A stretch of 64,000 nucleotides of DNA, taken from contig JAIETR010000034.1 in assembly GCA_019745075.1 (NCBI GenBank), positions 1 through 64,000 of the forward strand, read 5' to 3'. The notes below the pieces were generated by a model. That model did no database searches and was not told where the DNA came from. It saw nothing but the letters and a program-made list of their open reading frames with translations. The position numbers and the translations under genes are program-made. How positions within the stretch are numbered: the first letter of the stretch is position 1; the number at the start of each line of letters is the position of its first letter. Origin of the DNA: Qipengyuania sp. GTDB taxonomy: Bacteria > Pseudomonadota > Alphaproteobacteria > Sphingomonadales > Sphingomonadaceae. This document shows positions 9,354 through 17,764 of this stretch, piece by piece.

Positions 9354-12092
9354 TCAGAACCGGTAGGTCAGACCGGCCATGAAGTTCCGGCCATAGTTCT
9401 GATAGTCGCGAACCTGACGGGGGTCGTTGTTGTAGTAGGTGATGAACGGCTCGTTGGTCAGATTGCTGCCCTGGAGCAGGATACCCAGACCCTCGAGCAT
9501 GCCCGAGTGGAAGGTGTAGCCGATCTGCGCATCGATCACCGTTTCCGCCCGCGCCATCACCCGGTCGCGCGCCAGGCTGAGGCCGGAGACCTCGGCCAGG
9601 AAGTTCGAGCGGTGGCGGGCCGAGACGCGCGCCTGGAACCCGGCCTTCTCGAAATAGACCGTGCCGTTGACGACCCAGCGCGACAGGCCCGGCATCGGAA
9701 TCGGATTGGCCCCGCCCTCGCGCACACTGCTTTGGGTATAGGAGGCGCTGCCGAGAATGCCGAAGCCATCGAGTGTGCTGGCGAAAGTCGCGAAGGGCAG
9801 CGAGAACGAACCTTCCGCGCCATAGACCCGGCCGCCCGGGCCGTTCTTCCACTGCGAAACGATACCGAAATTGTAAGTCGGGGTCACATTGCCCGGCGTC
9901 GCATAGCCGGTGAAGTCGAAGATGTCGCTCTGGCGATAGATCCAGTTATCGACAAACTTGTAGAAGCCGCCGACCGACACATAGGCACCGCGTCCGAAAT
10001 ACTTTTCCACCGCGAGATCGACGGTGTTGGCGAGCAGCGGCCGCAACCTGGAGTTGCCGACCGTGCCCGACCAGGGCGAATTGTTGATACCCGCATTGGG
10101 CACGTTGTTGGCGAGGTTGAAGCCGTAGCCGACGCCCGGATTGAGCTGGTCCATCCGCGCACGCGCCAGCATCCGGGCCGCACCGAAGCGGATGAAGGCT
10201 TCCGGCGCGAATTCGAACGACAGGTTCAGGCTGGGCAGGATGTGGGTGTATTTGTCCCCATCGGCGATCGGGGTCGCCACCGTGCCGGTGCCGGGATTGT
10301 AGGCCGCGAAGCCATCGGCCGACTGGTCGGTATTGACCACCTGCACGCCGGCGTTGCCGCGCACCGCGCCGCTGTTGAAGTTCGCCTGGACGAATCCGGT
10401 CAGCACCTTCTCGTAAACGATATAGCTGTTGGTCTTGCGCCCCGGGGTCCACAGCGATTCATCGGTCAGCGAGTAATTGCCGCCGTTGTAATACCGCCAG
10501 CTGTCGAAGGCGACCATGCCCGGGATGCCGATGAACGCCAGCGATACCGGGTCGAACAGGTAATCGGCCGGCACCCGCGTGTTGGCGGGATAGTTCTTGT
10601 GAGTGAGAACGAAACCCTCGTCGATGAGCTGCTTGCGCCGGTCCGAATAGTTGACGCCCACGGTCACGCTCTCGATGTCGCCGTCGAGCGCCTGGATCGC
10701 CTGGAGACGGATCGACTGCAGCCGGTCGCGGATGCGCGGGCGGTTGACGAAGCCGTCCTGGCAGTTCGGCACCGTCCCGCCGCAGCTGTTCCAGCCCTGC
10801 GGGTCGGTGATGACGAACAGCGTGGGATCGGCGTAGTTCAGGGTGGGTTTGAAGGTGATCACCCCGCCTCCGGCCGGCATCGCGAAGCCGAGCGAGTCGG
10901 TCGCGCCGACACCGCCGCCGCGACCGGTGCCCAGGTAGATTTCCAGGTTCTCTTCGGTCTTGGTCAGCTTGGAATAGCTGAGATCGAGTTCGAGCGTGAG
11001 CGTGTCGGTCGCCTTGAAGGCACCGTTGAAACCGCCCGCGAAAATCTCGGAATCCCGGTTGACCACGTCGTTGCGCATCACCGCCTCGACGCCGTTATAG
11101 CGGCCGCTGGTGACCAGCCCGCCGCTCTCGGTGAAGCCGGGCTGCAACTGCGCGGCCGACCAGAACAGCGGCAGCTCGATGCCGCGCAGCCGCTGCTTGT
11201 CGGCGAACTTCGACCAATAACCGTCGAGCGTCATATGGACGCGATCGCTGGGCTCGAATTCGAGCACGGCCATCACCCCGTCGCGGTTGAGGCGGTTGGA
11301 CTTCACATAGGGCTTGGCCCCGCCGATCACCTTCGTGTCGGCATCGACGTTGGGATAGCCCCAGGCATTCCAGCGCTCTTCCTGCGTGGGCGATTGCATC
11401 CGCGCATAGCCGAGCGCCCAGCCGAGCGTGCCGTCGGCGTTCTGGCCGACATAGGAGATATTGGCGCGATAGCCCTTGTTCGAGATGTCGGGGTTGAGCT
11501 TGCCGAGATCGTTGAGCTCGCCGCGGATGCCGACCACCAGCCGCGTGCCGCTGTAGGACAGCGGTCGCACGGTGCGCATGTCGATGGTGCCGCCCAGCGC
11601 CTGGCCGATCAGCATCGCGTCCGGCGTCTTGTAGACCACCGCGCCGTTGAGCAGCTCGGAAGGATATTGGTCGAGCTCGACGCCGCGGTTGTTGTTGGCG
11701 CTGACCTGTTCGCGGCCATTGAGCAGCGTGGTGGTGAAGTCCGGCGCCAGGCCGCGGATCGAGACGACATTGGCGCGGCCGTCGAGGCGCTGGGTGGCGA
11801 GGCCGGGCAGGCGCGAGAGCGATTCCGCGATCGACAGATCGGGCAGCTTGCCGAGATCCTCGGCGCTGACGACCTCGACGATCGAGGTGTTCTCGCGCTT
11901 CTGGGCGACCGAATTGTCGATCGCCGCGCGGATGCCGGTGACGACGATCGCGTTCTCGTCCTCGCCGGTGGCGGCATTGGCGTCGTCGCCGGTGGTGTCC
12001 TGCGCCATCGCACCCGCCGGGGCGAGGCCGCCGATCAGCGCCAGGGCCAGGGCCGTCGCGCTCACGCCGCTCGGCTGCTTGCGAATTGCCAT
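9354..12092 (-). CDS. TonB-dependent receptor, maltodextrin type
   Basis: A 912-residue outer-membrane TonB-dependent receptor that should import maltodextrins in an energy-dependent way. The N-terminus is a signal peptide (ending AGAMAQ), followed by the plug domain (ENAIVVTGIRAAIDNS, then LPGLATQRLDGRANVVSIRG) and a long beta-barrel that ends in the typical aromatic residue (GLTYRF). It belongs by its look to the large Xanthomonas-Caulobacter-type receptors often linked to sugar loci. The start is the ATG at 12092 with GGGGA upstream; the 1424-residue ORF-track entry continues into the opposite-strand lacI region and is not real there. It is the first gene of a five-gene operon and is divergent from the LacI-type regulator, which probably represses it. 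Confidence 0.93.
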   Translation of the reverse strand: MAIRKQPSGVSATALALALIGGLAPAGAMAQDTTGDDANAATGEDENAIVVTGIRAAIDNSVAQKRENTSIVEVVSAEDLGKLPDLSIAESLSRLPGLATQRLDGRANVVSIRGLAPDFTTTLLNGREQVSANNNRGVELDQYPSELLNGAVVYKTPDAMLIGQALGGTIDMRTVRPLSYSGTRLVVGIRGELNDLGKLNPDISNKGYRANISYVGQNADGTLGWALGYARMQSPTQEERWNAWGYPNVDADTKVIGGAKPYVKSNRLNRDGVMAVLEFEPSDRVHMTLDGYWSKFADKQRLRGIELPLFWSAAQLQPGFTESGGLVTSGRYNGVEAVMRNDVVNRDSEIFAGGFNGAFKATDTLTLELDLSYSKLTKTEENLEIYLGTGRGGGVGATDSLGFAMPAGGGVITFKPTLNYADPTLFVITDPQGWNSCGGTVPNCQDGFVNRPRIRDRLQSIRLQAIQALDGDIESVTVGVNYSDRRKQLIDEGFVLTHKNYPANTRVPADYLFDPVSLAFIGIPGMVAFDSWRYYNGGNYSLTDESLWTPGRKTNSYIVYEKVLTGFVQANFNSGAVRGNAGVQVVNTDQSADGFAAYNPGTGTVATPIADGDKYTHILPSLNLSFEFAPEAFIRFGAARMLARARMDQLNPGVGYGFNLANNVPNAGINNSPWSGTVGNSRLRPLLANTVDLAVEKYFGRGAYVSVGGFYKFVDNWIYRQSDIFDFTGYATPGNVTPTYNFGIVSQWKNGPGGRVYGAEGSFSLPFATFASTLDGFGILGSASYTQSSVREGGANPIPMPGLSRWVVNGTVYFEKAGFQARVSARHRSNFLAEVSGLSLARDRVMARAETVIDAQIGYTFHSGMLEGLGILLQGSNLTNEPFITYYNNDPRQVRDYQNYGRNFMAGLTYRF

Positions 12093-12353
12093 CGTGATAA
12101 ATCCCCAAGATGCGACGGGCAGGGGCGCCGGGAAGAGGCCCCGGTCCGATCGTCGCATGGAGGATGGCCGCCACTCGGCCTTCCTTCTCCCGGGACCGGT
12201 GTATCTGTAGGCGGCGGGGGCGCGGAAGATTGCATACGTATGTTGGTCAGACTTCCGCCCGCCGGTTGCAAAAATGTAACATCGTTCCCGGCTTCGGCGC
12301 GGGCGATTGCCAAGCCTTCCGCCGCGCCCTAGCCACGGCTCCACGGAGACGAC
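12093..12353. promoter_or_regulatory. Divergent TonB receptor/lacI control region
   Basis: This 261-bp gap separates the divergent receptor operon and regulator gene. It must hold both promoters. It contains an unusually AT-rich patch for the neighbourhood (around 12230-12285, including GCAAAAATGTAACATCG) and the perfect palindrome CATACGTATG. I could not assign -10 and -35 boxes with confidence. Confidence 0.6.
12233..12242. promoter_or_regulatory. Candidate LacI-family operator CATACGTATG
   Basis: A perfect 10-bp palindrome with a central CpG, the form typical of LacI/GalR-family operators. It lies about 110 bp upstream of lacI and 140 bp upstream of the receptor start, in the only AT-rich part of the divergent gap. 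Binding by the adjacent regulator is inferred, not shown. Confidence 0.5.
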
Positions 12354-13388
12354 ATGGGCCGGGCACCGAGCGGACGACCGACGAGCTTCGACATCGCCTA
12401 TCTGGCGGGGGTTTCGCAGCCGACCGTCAGCCGCGCGCTGCGGGGCGACAGATCGGTCAGCGTGGCGACGCGCGAGCGCATTCAGCGCATCGCGTCCGAA
12501 CTCAACTACACCGTCGACAAGAACGCCTCCTCGCTGCGCAGCCAGCGCACCAACACCATCGCGCTGCTGTTCTTCGAGGACGGCATCGACGAGAACCTCA
12601 TCAACCCGTTCTTCCTCGCCATGCTCGGCTCGATCACGCGGGCCTGCGCCAACCACGGGCTCGACCTGCTGATCTCCTTCCAGCGCATGGAGGACGACTG
12701 GCACATGCGCTATCACGACGCCAAGCGGGCCGACGGGCTGATCCTGCTCGGCTATGGCGACTATTCGCTCTACTCGGCGCGGATTGCGCAATTGGTGGCG
12801 CAGGGCACGCATTTCGCGCGCTGGGGCTCGATCCGCTCGGATCGCAGCGGCGCCACCGTCGGCTCGGACAATCTCGGCGCCGGGCGGCTGGCGGGCGAGC
12901 ACCTGCTCCAAACGGGCCGGCGGAAGATCGCATTTCTCGGCCATGCCGACGATCACTATCCCGAGTTCAAGCACCGCTACGACGGGCTGTGCGAGGCGCT
13001 GCGGGCGGCGGGAATCGAGCCCGATCCCGCGCTCCAGTTCGACGCGCTCACCCATGAGGACGCCGGCTATCGCGCCGCCAGCGCGCTGATCGCGAGCGGC
13101 GCGCCCTTCGACGCGATCTTCGCCGCCAGCGACCTGATCGCGATCGGGGCGATGCGCGCGCTGGCGGGGGCCGGCCTCCGGATCCCCGGCGACGTCGCGG
13201 TGGTCGGCTTCGACAACATTCCCGCCGCCAGCCTCACCACGCCGCCGCTGACCACGATCCAGCAGGACATCGCGGGGGCGGGGGAGCGGCTGGTCGAGAC
13301 CGTGCTGGCGCAGATCGAGGGTCGCGACCCGCCCGAACCACGCCTGCCCACGCGGCTGATCGTGCGCGGAAGCACGCGGGTGGATTAA
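12354..13388 (+). CDS. LacI-family transcriptional regulator
   Basis: A 344-residue LacI/GalR-family regulator. The N-terminal helix-turn-helix and hinge are clear (FDIAYLAGVSQPTVSRAL), followed by a periplasmic-binding-protein-like sugar domain with the usual FDAIFAASDLIAIGAM and VAVVGFDNIPAA segments near the C-terminus. It stands between the two divergent arms of the alpha-glucan locus and is the obvious local regulator, likely releasing its operator when a maltodextrin or glucose derivative binds. The inducer cannot be read from the sequence. The start at 12354 (MGRAPSGRPTS) follows GGAGACG. Confidence 0.92.
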   Translation: MGRAPSGRPTSFDIAYLAGVSQPTVSRALRGDRSVSVATRERIQRIASELNYTVDKNASSLRSQRTNTIALLFFEDGIDENLINPFFLAMLGSITRACANHGLDLLISFQRMEDDWHMRYHDAKRADGLILLGYGDYSLYSARIAQLVAQGTHFARWGSIRSDRSGATVGSDNLGAGRLAGEHLLQTGRRKIAFLGHADDHYPEFKHRYDGLCEALRAAGIEPDPALQFDALTHEDAGYRAASALIASGAPFDAIFAASDLIAIGAMRALAGAGLRIPGDVAVVGFDNIPAASLTTPPLTTIQQDIAGAGERLVETVLAQIEGRDPPEPRLPTRLIVRGSTRVD

Positions 13389-13401
13389 CATCCCGTCCGA
13401 A

Positions 13402-13511
13402 ACCCGTTCGTATCGAGCGGAGCACGCAGTCCGTGGTCGAGATAGCCGCGCCGTCGTGCGCGGTGTCTCGACGGTCGCGAGCCTGCGGCTCGCTGCTCGA
13501 CACGAACGGGT
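13402..13511. repeat. Cloverleaf-like intergenic palindrome
   Basis: Outer arms ACCCGTTCGTATCGAGC (from 13402) and GCTCGACACGAACGGGT (ending 13511) are inverted copies with one mismatch. Between them lie two more hairpins: GTCGAGA/TCTCGAC (13436-13472, with an inner CCGCGC/GCGCGG) and GCGAGC/GCTCGC (13477-13493). The element could fold into a three-way junction. It shares the CCGTTCG...TCGAG words with the perfect palindrome at 24617-24672, so both look like members of one dispersed repeat family. Confidence 0.75.
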
Positions 13512-13620
13512 CTGGTGCGGAGCCCACATTCGTATGCGCCTTGCCGGCGAGGGCGCGGCGTGCGAGCAATCCCGGCTACGACCCGCCTGAGCGGGCGATC
13601 GGGGATTGAGAGGGCTGCCG

Positions 13621-15144
13621 ATGGACACCGCCGCGCCTGCTGGAGCCGCAGAGAAGCCGCGTCAGGGCTGGGCGGGCCTGTGGAACATCGGCTTCGGCTT
13701 CTTCGGCATCCAGATCGGCTTCGCGCTGCAGAATTCGAACATGAGCCGGGTGTTCCAGACGCTGGGCTCGAGCATCGACGATCTGCCCGCGCTATGGGTG
13801 GCGGCGCCGCTGACCGGCCTGATCGTCCAGCCGATCATCGGCCACCTGTCCGACAAGACCTGGAACCGGCTCGGGCGGCGACGGCCCTATTTCCTGACCG
13901 GCGCGCTGTTCTCCGCGCTGGCGCTGCTGCTGATGCCGCTGGCGCCGGGCTTCGCCGCCCCACTGCTGTTCGCCGCGGCGATGCTGTGGGTGCTCGACGC
14001 CAGCCTCAACATCGCGATGGAGCCATTCCGCGCCTTTGTCGGCGACATGCTGCGCACCGACCAGCACGCCGCGGGCTATGCGGTGCAGACCGCCTTCATC
14101 GGCGCGGGCGCGGTGGTGGGCTCGATCTTCCCCTTCCTGCTCGACCGCCTCGGCGTCGCCAATGTCGCGGCGGACGGCGGCATTCCCGATACCGTGAAGT
14201 GGAGCTTCTGGGCGGGAGGCGCGGCGCTGCTGGCGGCGGTGCTGTGGACCATCGTCACGACGCGCGAATACAGCCCCGAGGAGATGGCGCGCTTCGGGGG
14301 CGAGGCGGCGCCCGACACCGCGCAGCCGCTGCGCGCGCTGGCGGCGAAATCCTACGCGTCCAGTGTGGTATGGATAGGCGCCGGGGCGCTGGTCGCGCTC
14401 GCGGTCGGCCCGCTCGCCTTGCAGAAGGAAATCTACCTCCTCGCGGGCCTGCTCGCGCTCTACGGCGTCCTCAGCGCGATTGCGATGGCGATGGCGAAAC
14501 AAGGGCGTGCGGCCAATATGCTCTCCAGCATCGTCGGGGATTTCGCGGGCATGCCGCCGGTGATGAAGCGGCTGGCGCTGGTGCAGTTCTTCAGCTGGTC
14601 GGCGCTGTTCATCATGTGGATCAACACCACGCCGGTGGTAACCCAATATGTCTTCGGCGGCACCGACACCGCCAGCGCCGCCTACAACGAGGGCGCGAGC
14701 TGGGTGAATGTCCTGTTCACCGCTTACAACGGGGTAGCAGCGCTGGCGGCGCTGGCGCTGCTGCCGTGGCTCTCCCGCAAGGTCGGGCCGGTGACGACGC
14801 ATTCGATCTGCCTGACGCTCGGCGCGATCGGCTTGCTGATGTTCTTCTTCGTGCGCGATGCGAACACGCTGCTGATCGCCGAGGTCGGCATCGGGATCGC
14901 TTGGGCGAGCATCCTGGCGATGCCCTATGCGATCCTCGCCAGCAATCTGCCGCAGGCGAAGCTCGGGATTTTCATGGGGCTGTTCAATATCTTCATTGTC
15001 GTGCCGCAATTGCTGGTGGCGACCGCGATGGGCAGTATCGTGCAGGCCTTCTTCCCCGGCGAGCCGGTGTGGACCATGCTGTTCGCCGCGGCGAGCTGGC
15101 TGATCGCGGCGCTGGCGATGCAGCGGGTCAAGGCGGCGCTGTGA
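13621..15144 (+). CDS. MFS sugar transporter, GPH/SLC45-like
   Basis: A 507-residue major facilitator with about twelve hydrophobic segments, expected to carry maltose or maltodextrin across the inner membrane. The family loop between helices 2 and 3 is visible as [17 protein letters not shown], and the long helices with FRAFVGDM match sucrose/maltose transporters of the GPH-like group found in sphingomonad and Caulobacter maltose loci. The ATG at 13621 has GAGAGGG upstream and is preferred to the ORF-track start five codons earlier. Its stop overlaps the GTG of the sugar kinase gene. The location beside the regulator and the hydrolases supports its role as the inner-membrane importer of the locus. 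Confidence 0.9.
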   Translation: MDTAAPAGAAEKPRQGWAGLWNIGFGFFGIQIGFALQNSNMSRVFQTLGSSIDDLPALWVAAPLTGLIVQPIIGHLSDKTWNRLGRRRPYFLTGALFSALALLLMPLAPGFAAPLLFAAAMLWVLDASLNIAMEPFRAFVGDMLRTDQHAAGYAVQTAFIGAGAVVGSIFPFLLDRLGVANVAADGGIPDTVKWSFWAGGAALLAAVLWTIVTTREYSPEEMARFGGEAAPDTAQPLRALAAKSYASSVVWIGAGALVALAVGPLALQKEIYLLAGLLALYGVLSAIAMAMAKQGRAANMLSSIVGDFAGMPPVMKRLALVQFFSWSALFIMWINTTPVVTQYVFGGTDTASAAYNEGASWVNVLFTAYNGVAALAALALLPWLSRKVGPVTTHSICLTLGAIGLLMFFFVRDANTLLIAEVGIGIAWASILAMPYAILASNLPQAKLGIFMGLFNIFIVVPQLLVATAMGSIVQAFFPGEPVWTMLFAAASWLIAALAMQRVKAAL

Positions 15145-16022
15145 TCGGCGCGGTCGAGGCGGGGGGCACGAAGTTCGTCCTCGCGCTCGCAAATCATGAC
15201 GGCGCAATTGTCGATCAGACCATCATCGCCACCCGCTCACCAGGTGAAACTTTTTCCGAGATGTATGAATGGTTCGCGGCCGGTGAAGCGCGCCATGGCC
15301 GCATCGGCGCGTTCGGGGTCGGCAGTTTCGGCCCGATCGGGCTCGACCCAACCAAACCCGATTTCGCCAGCTTCACCACCACTCCCAAGCCGGGCTGGTC
15401 GGGTGCGAGTTTCGTGGAGGCGCTGGCGAGCTTCCAGGCGCCCATCAACCTCGAGACCGACGTCAATGCCGCCGCGCTTGGCGAATGGCTGCGGGGCGCG
15501 GGGCGGGGCTGCGGCTCGCTGGCCTACACCACCATCGGCACCGGCATCGGCAGCGGCGTGCTGAAGGATGGCGCGGTGCTGTCGGGCTGGTCGCATTACG
15601 AGAGCGGGCATCTGCTGGTCCGCCGCGATCCGGCGCGCGATCCCTTCGCGGGCGTGTGCCCGTTTCATGGCGACTGCCTCGAAGCGCTCGCCAGCGGCCC
15701 CGCGATCGAGGCGCGCTGGGGGCACGATCTGTCGAGCGCGAGCGGGAAGCAAATCGCGCTCGTCGCCGAATATGCCGCGCAGCTCGCCGCCGCGCTGGTG
15801 CTGCTGCATCGGCCCGAACGGCTGATCTTCGGCGGCGGGGTGATGAAGGCGCCCGGCATGGTCGAGCAGCTTCGCCTTCTCACCCGCGAGAAGCTCGCCG
15901 GCTATATCGCCGAGTGGGACGAGAACCTTACCCGCCGCATCGTCCTGCCCCAATTGGGCGACGATGCCGGCATCACCGGCGCGATCGAGCTCGGCCGCCG
16001 CGCCCTGGAGACCCGAACATGA
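15141..16022 (+). CDS. ROK-family sugar kinase (fructokinase/glucokinase-like)
   Basis: A 293-residue ROK-family kinase that should phosphorylate a free hexose released by the glucosidases. The ATP-binding start is AVEAGGTKFVLALA, the sugar-binding and catalytic region is YTTIGTGIGSGVL, and the zinc-binding residues of ROK proteins appear as SGHLLVRRD plus VCPFHGDCLEALASG. Sequence of this short form resembles the bacterial fructokinases (ScrK/Mak), but in this context glucose or mannose is as likely a substrate. The start is a GTG at 15141 that overlaps the transporter stop, and its stop overlaps the next ATG. The ORF-track entry of 835 residues joins a shadow frame in front. Confidence 0.88.
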   Translation: MIGAVEAGGTKFVLALANHDGAIVDQTIIATRSPGETFSEMYEWFAAGEARHGRIGAFGVGSFGPIGLDPTKPDFASFTTTPKPGWSGASFVEALASFQAPINLETDVNAAALGEWLRGAGRGCGSLAYTTIGTGIGSGVLKDGAVLSGWSHYESGHLLVRRDPARDPFAGVCPFHGDCLEALASGPAIEARWGHDLSSASGKQIALVAEYAAQLAAALVLLHRPERLIFGGGVMKAPGMVEQLRLLTREKLAGYIAEWDENLTRRIVLPQLGDDAGITGAIELGRRALETRT

Positions 16023-17461
16023 CCACTGGACGCATCCTTGCCGGAATCGCCGCGTTCGCGCTGATCGCCGGCGGCGCCTACGCGATGACCGACGGCCCGA
16101 GCGAGCCCGCCGCCTCGCCCTGGGCGCCGAAAAGCAAGGTCACGCTAGTCCACCCCGAGTGGTCGCGGAACGCCGTGCTCTACCAGATCAACACCCGCCA
16201 GTTCACGCCCGAGGGCACCTTCCGGGCGGCGCAGGCGCAGCTGCCGCGGCTGAAGGCGCTGGGCATCGACATTCTGTGGCTGATGCCGATCCATCCCATC
16301 GGCGAGGAGAACCGCAAGGGCACGCTCGGCAGCCCCTATTCGGTGCGGGACTATTACGCGGTCAATCCCGAATTCGGCACCGAGGCCGAGTTCAAGGCCT
16401 TCGTCGACGCCGCGCACGCGCAGGGCTTCAAGGTCATCCTCGACCTCGTCGCCAATCACACCGCCTGGGACAACGCGCTCGCGAAGCAGCGCCCCGACTG
16501 GTACGAGAAGACCTGGGACGGCAAGTTCCGCCCTACCCCGTGGTGGGACTGGTCCGACATCGTCGACCTCGACTGGTCCAGGCCCGGCGTGCGCGAGCAT
16601 GTCGGCGGGGCGATGGAGAAATGGGTCCGCGACTTCGGTGTCGATGGCTACCGCGCCGATGTCGCCGGCTACATCCCGCTCGATTTCTGGGAGACCATGC
16701 GCGCCCGTCTCGACGCGATCCGCCCGGTGTTCATGCTGGGCGAGGTGCAGCAGACCGCGTACCATTTCGCCGCCTTCGACGCGAGCTACGCATGGGACTG
16801 GCACAATGCCGCCAAGCGGGTGGCCAAGGGCGAGGCCAACCCGACCGCCTTCTACGGCTATTACGCCGAGAACGAGAGCCTGTGGCCGCGCGAGGCCATG
16901 CGCATGACCTATATCGAGAACCACGATTCCAACGCCTGGGAAGGCACGTTGCGCGAGAACTACGGCGCCAATCTCGACGCCATGACCGTGCTCGGCTTTA
17001 CCGGCGAGGGCATCCCGCTGGTGCACAACGGCATGGAAGCCTGCAACATGAAGCGGCTGGAGTTCTTCGAGAAGGATCCGATCGACTGGAGCCAGGGCGA
17101 AAAGTGCGATTACGGCGCGCTGCTCGAGGACCTGATCGCCTTCCGCAAGGCAAACCCCGCGCTCGCCAACGGACAATGGGGCGCGCGGATGGTCAAAGTC
17201 GAGACCGACAGGCCCGAGCAGCTCTTCGCCTGGGTCCGCCAGCAGGACGGCAACAAGGTGGTGGGGCTGTTCAACTTCACCGCCGCGCCGGTCACCGCCA
17301 AGCTCACCGACGGGCTGGCGGCGGGGAGCTACAAGGAGTTCCGCAGCGGCGCGGATGTGCGGATCCGGGCCGGCGGCAATGTGACCGTGCCCGCGAACGG
17401 CTATCGCATCTTGACCACGGCGAGCGTCCCAAGCGCGCCGCCGATTATGGCTCGCGACTAG
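16019..17461 (+). CDS. Exported GH13 alpha-amylase family enzyme
   Basis: A 480-residue GH13 enzyme with an N-terminal signal peptide or anchor (RILAGIAAFALIAGGAYA). Barrel motifs: VLYQINTRQF, VDGYRADVAGY with the nucleophile, FMLGEVQQ with the acid/base, and YIENHDSNAWEG. A C-terminal beta domain follows. It differs from the other exported GH13 protein of the locus, being shorter and lacking the DRFANGD start, so the two probably cut different glucans or linkages. Its ATG overlaps the kinase stop (ATGA). It closes the plus-strand operon of transporter, kinase and hydrolase. The gene could encode an alpha-amylase or an amylosucrase-unrelated maltogenic enzyme; the specificity is open. Confidence 0.9.
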   Translation: MTTGRILAGIAAFALIAGGAYAMTDGPSEPAASPWAPKSKVTLVHPEWSRNAVLYQINTRQFTPEGTFRAAQAQLPRLKALGIDILWLMPIHPIGEENRKGTLGSPYSVRDYYAVNPEFGTEAEFKAFVDAAHAQGFKVILDLVANHTAWDNALAKQRPDWYEKTWDGKFRPTPWWDWSDIVDLDWSRPGVREHVGGAMEKWVRDFGVDGYRADVAGYIPLDFWETMRARLDAIRPVFMLGEVQQTAYHFAAFDASYAWDWHNAAKRVAKGEANPTAFYGYYAENESLWPREAMRMTYIENHDSNAWEGTLRENYGANLDAMTVLGFTGEGIPLVHNGMEACNMKRLEFFEKDPIDWSQGEKCDYGALLEDLIAFRKANPALANGQWGARMVKVETDRPEQLFAWVRQQDGNKVVGLFNFTAAPVTAKLTDGLAAGSYKEFRSGADVRIRAGGNVTVPANGYRILTTASVPSAPPIMARD

Positions 17462-17490
17462 GGCCTTACCTGGTAGTCGGCGCCAAGCCG

Positions 17491-17660
17491 GTTTCGCGCA
17501 GAGGGCGCAGAGGTAGAAGAGGACGCAAAGAGGCTGGCGCTCGCCGTGCAGCGGCCTCGCTATTTGCAATACCGTTGCTCGGAGCGGGGCCGCTTCGCGG
17601 CGGAAAGGAAGCAAATCTTTCTCTGCGCTCTCCGCTTTCTCTGCGCCCTCTGCGTGAAAC
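17491..17660. repeat. Nested CGCAGAG palindromic element
   Basis: The 300-bp gap before the next gene is mostly one long palindromic element. Left arm GTTTCGCGCAGAGGGCGCAGAG (17491-17512) and right arm CTCTGCGCCCTCTGCGTGAAAC (17639-17660) match in 21 of 22 positions when inverted. Inside are further CGCAAAG and TCTCTGCG words and a GCCGCTTCGCGGC hairpin. A second element with the same vocabulary is at 49826-49997. No coding potential is apparent. Confidence 0.8.
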
Positions 17661-17764
17661 AAGCCAGCAGCAGCGCCCCGCGGGCCGCGTGACAAATTTC
17701 TTGCTGCACCGCACAAAGGCGCGGCCTATGGTGCCGTGACAAGACTAGCGGGAGGGGCCGGGAA

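Noticed and set aside
9354-13628. ORF-track TonB receptor of 1424 residues
   Set aside because: The first 512 residues read antisense through lacI and the control region; the real start with signal peptide is at 12092.
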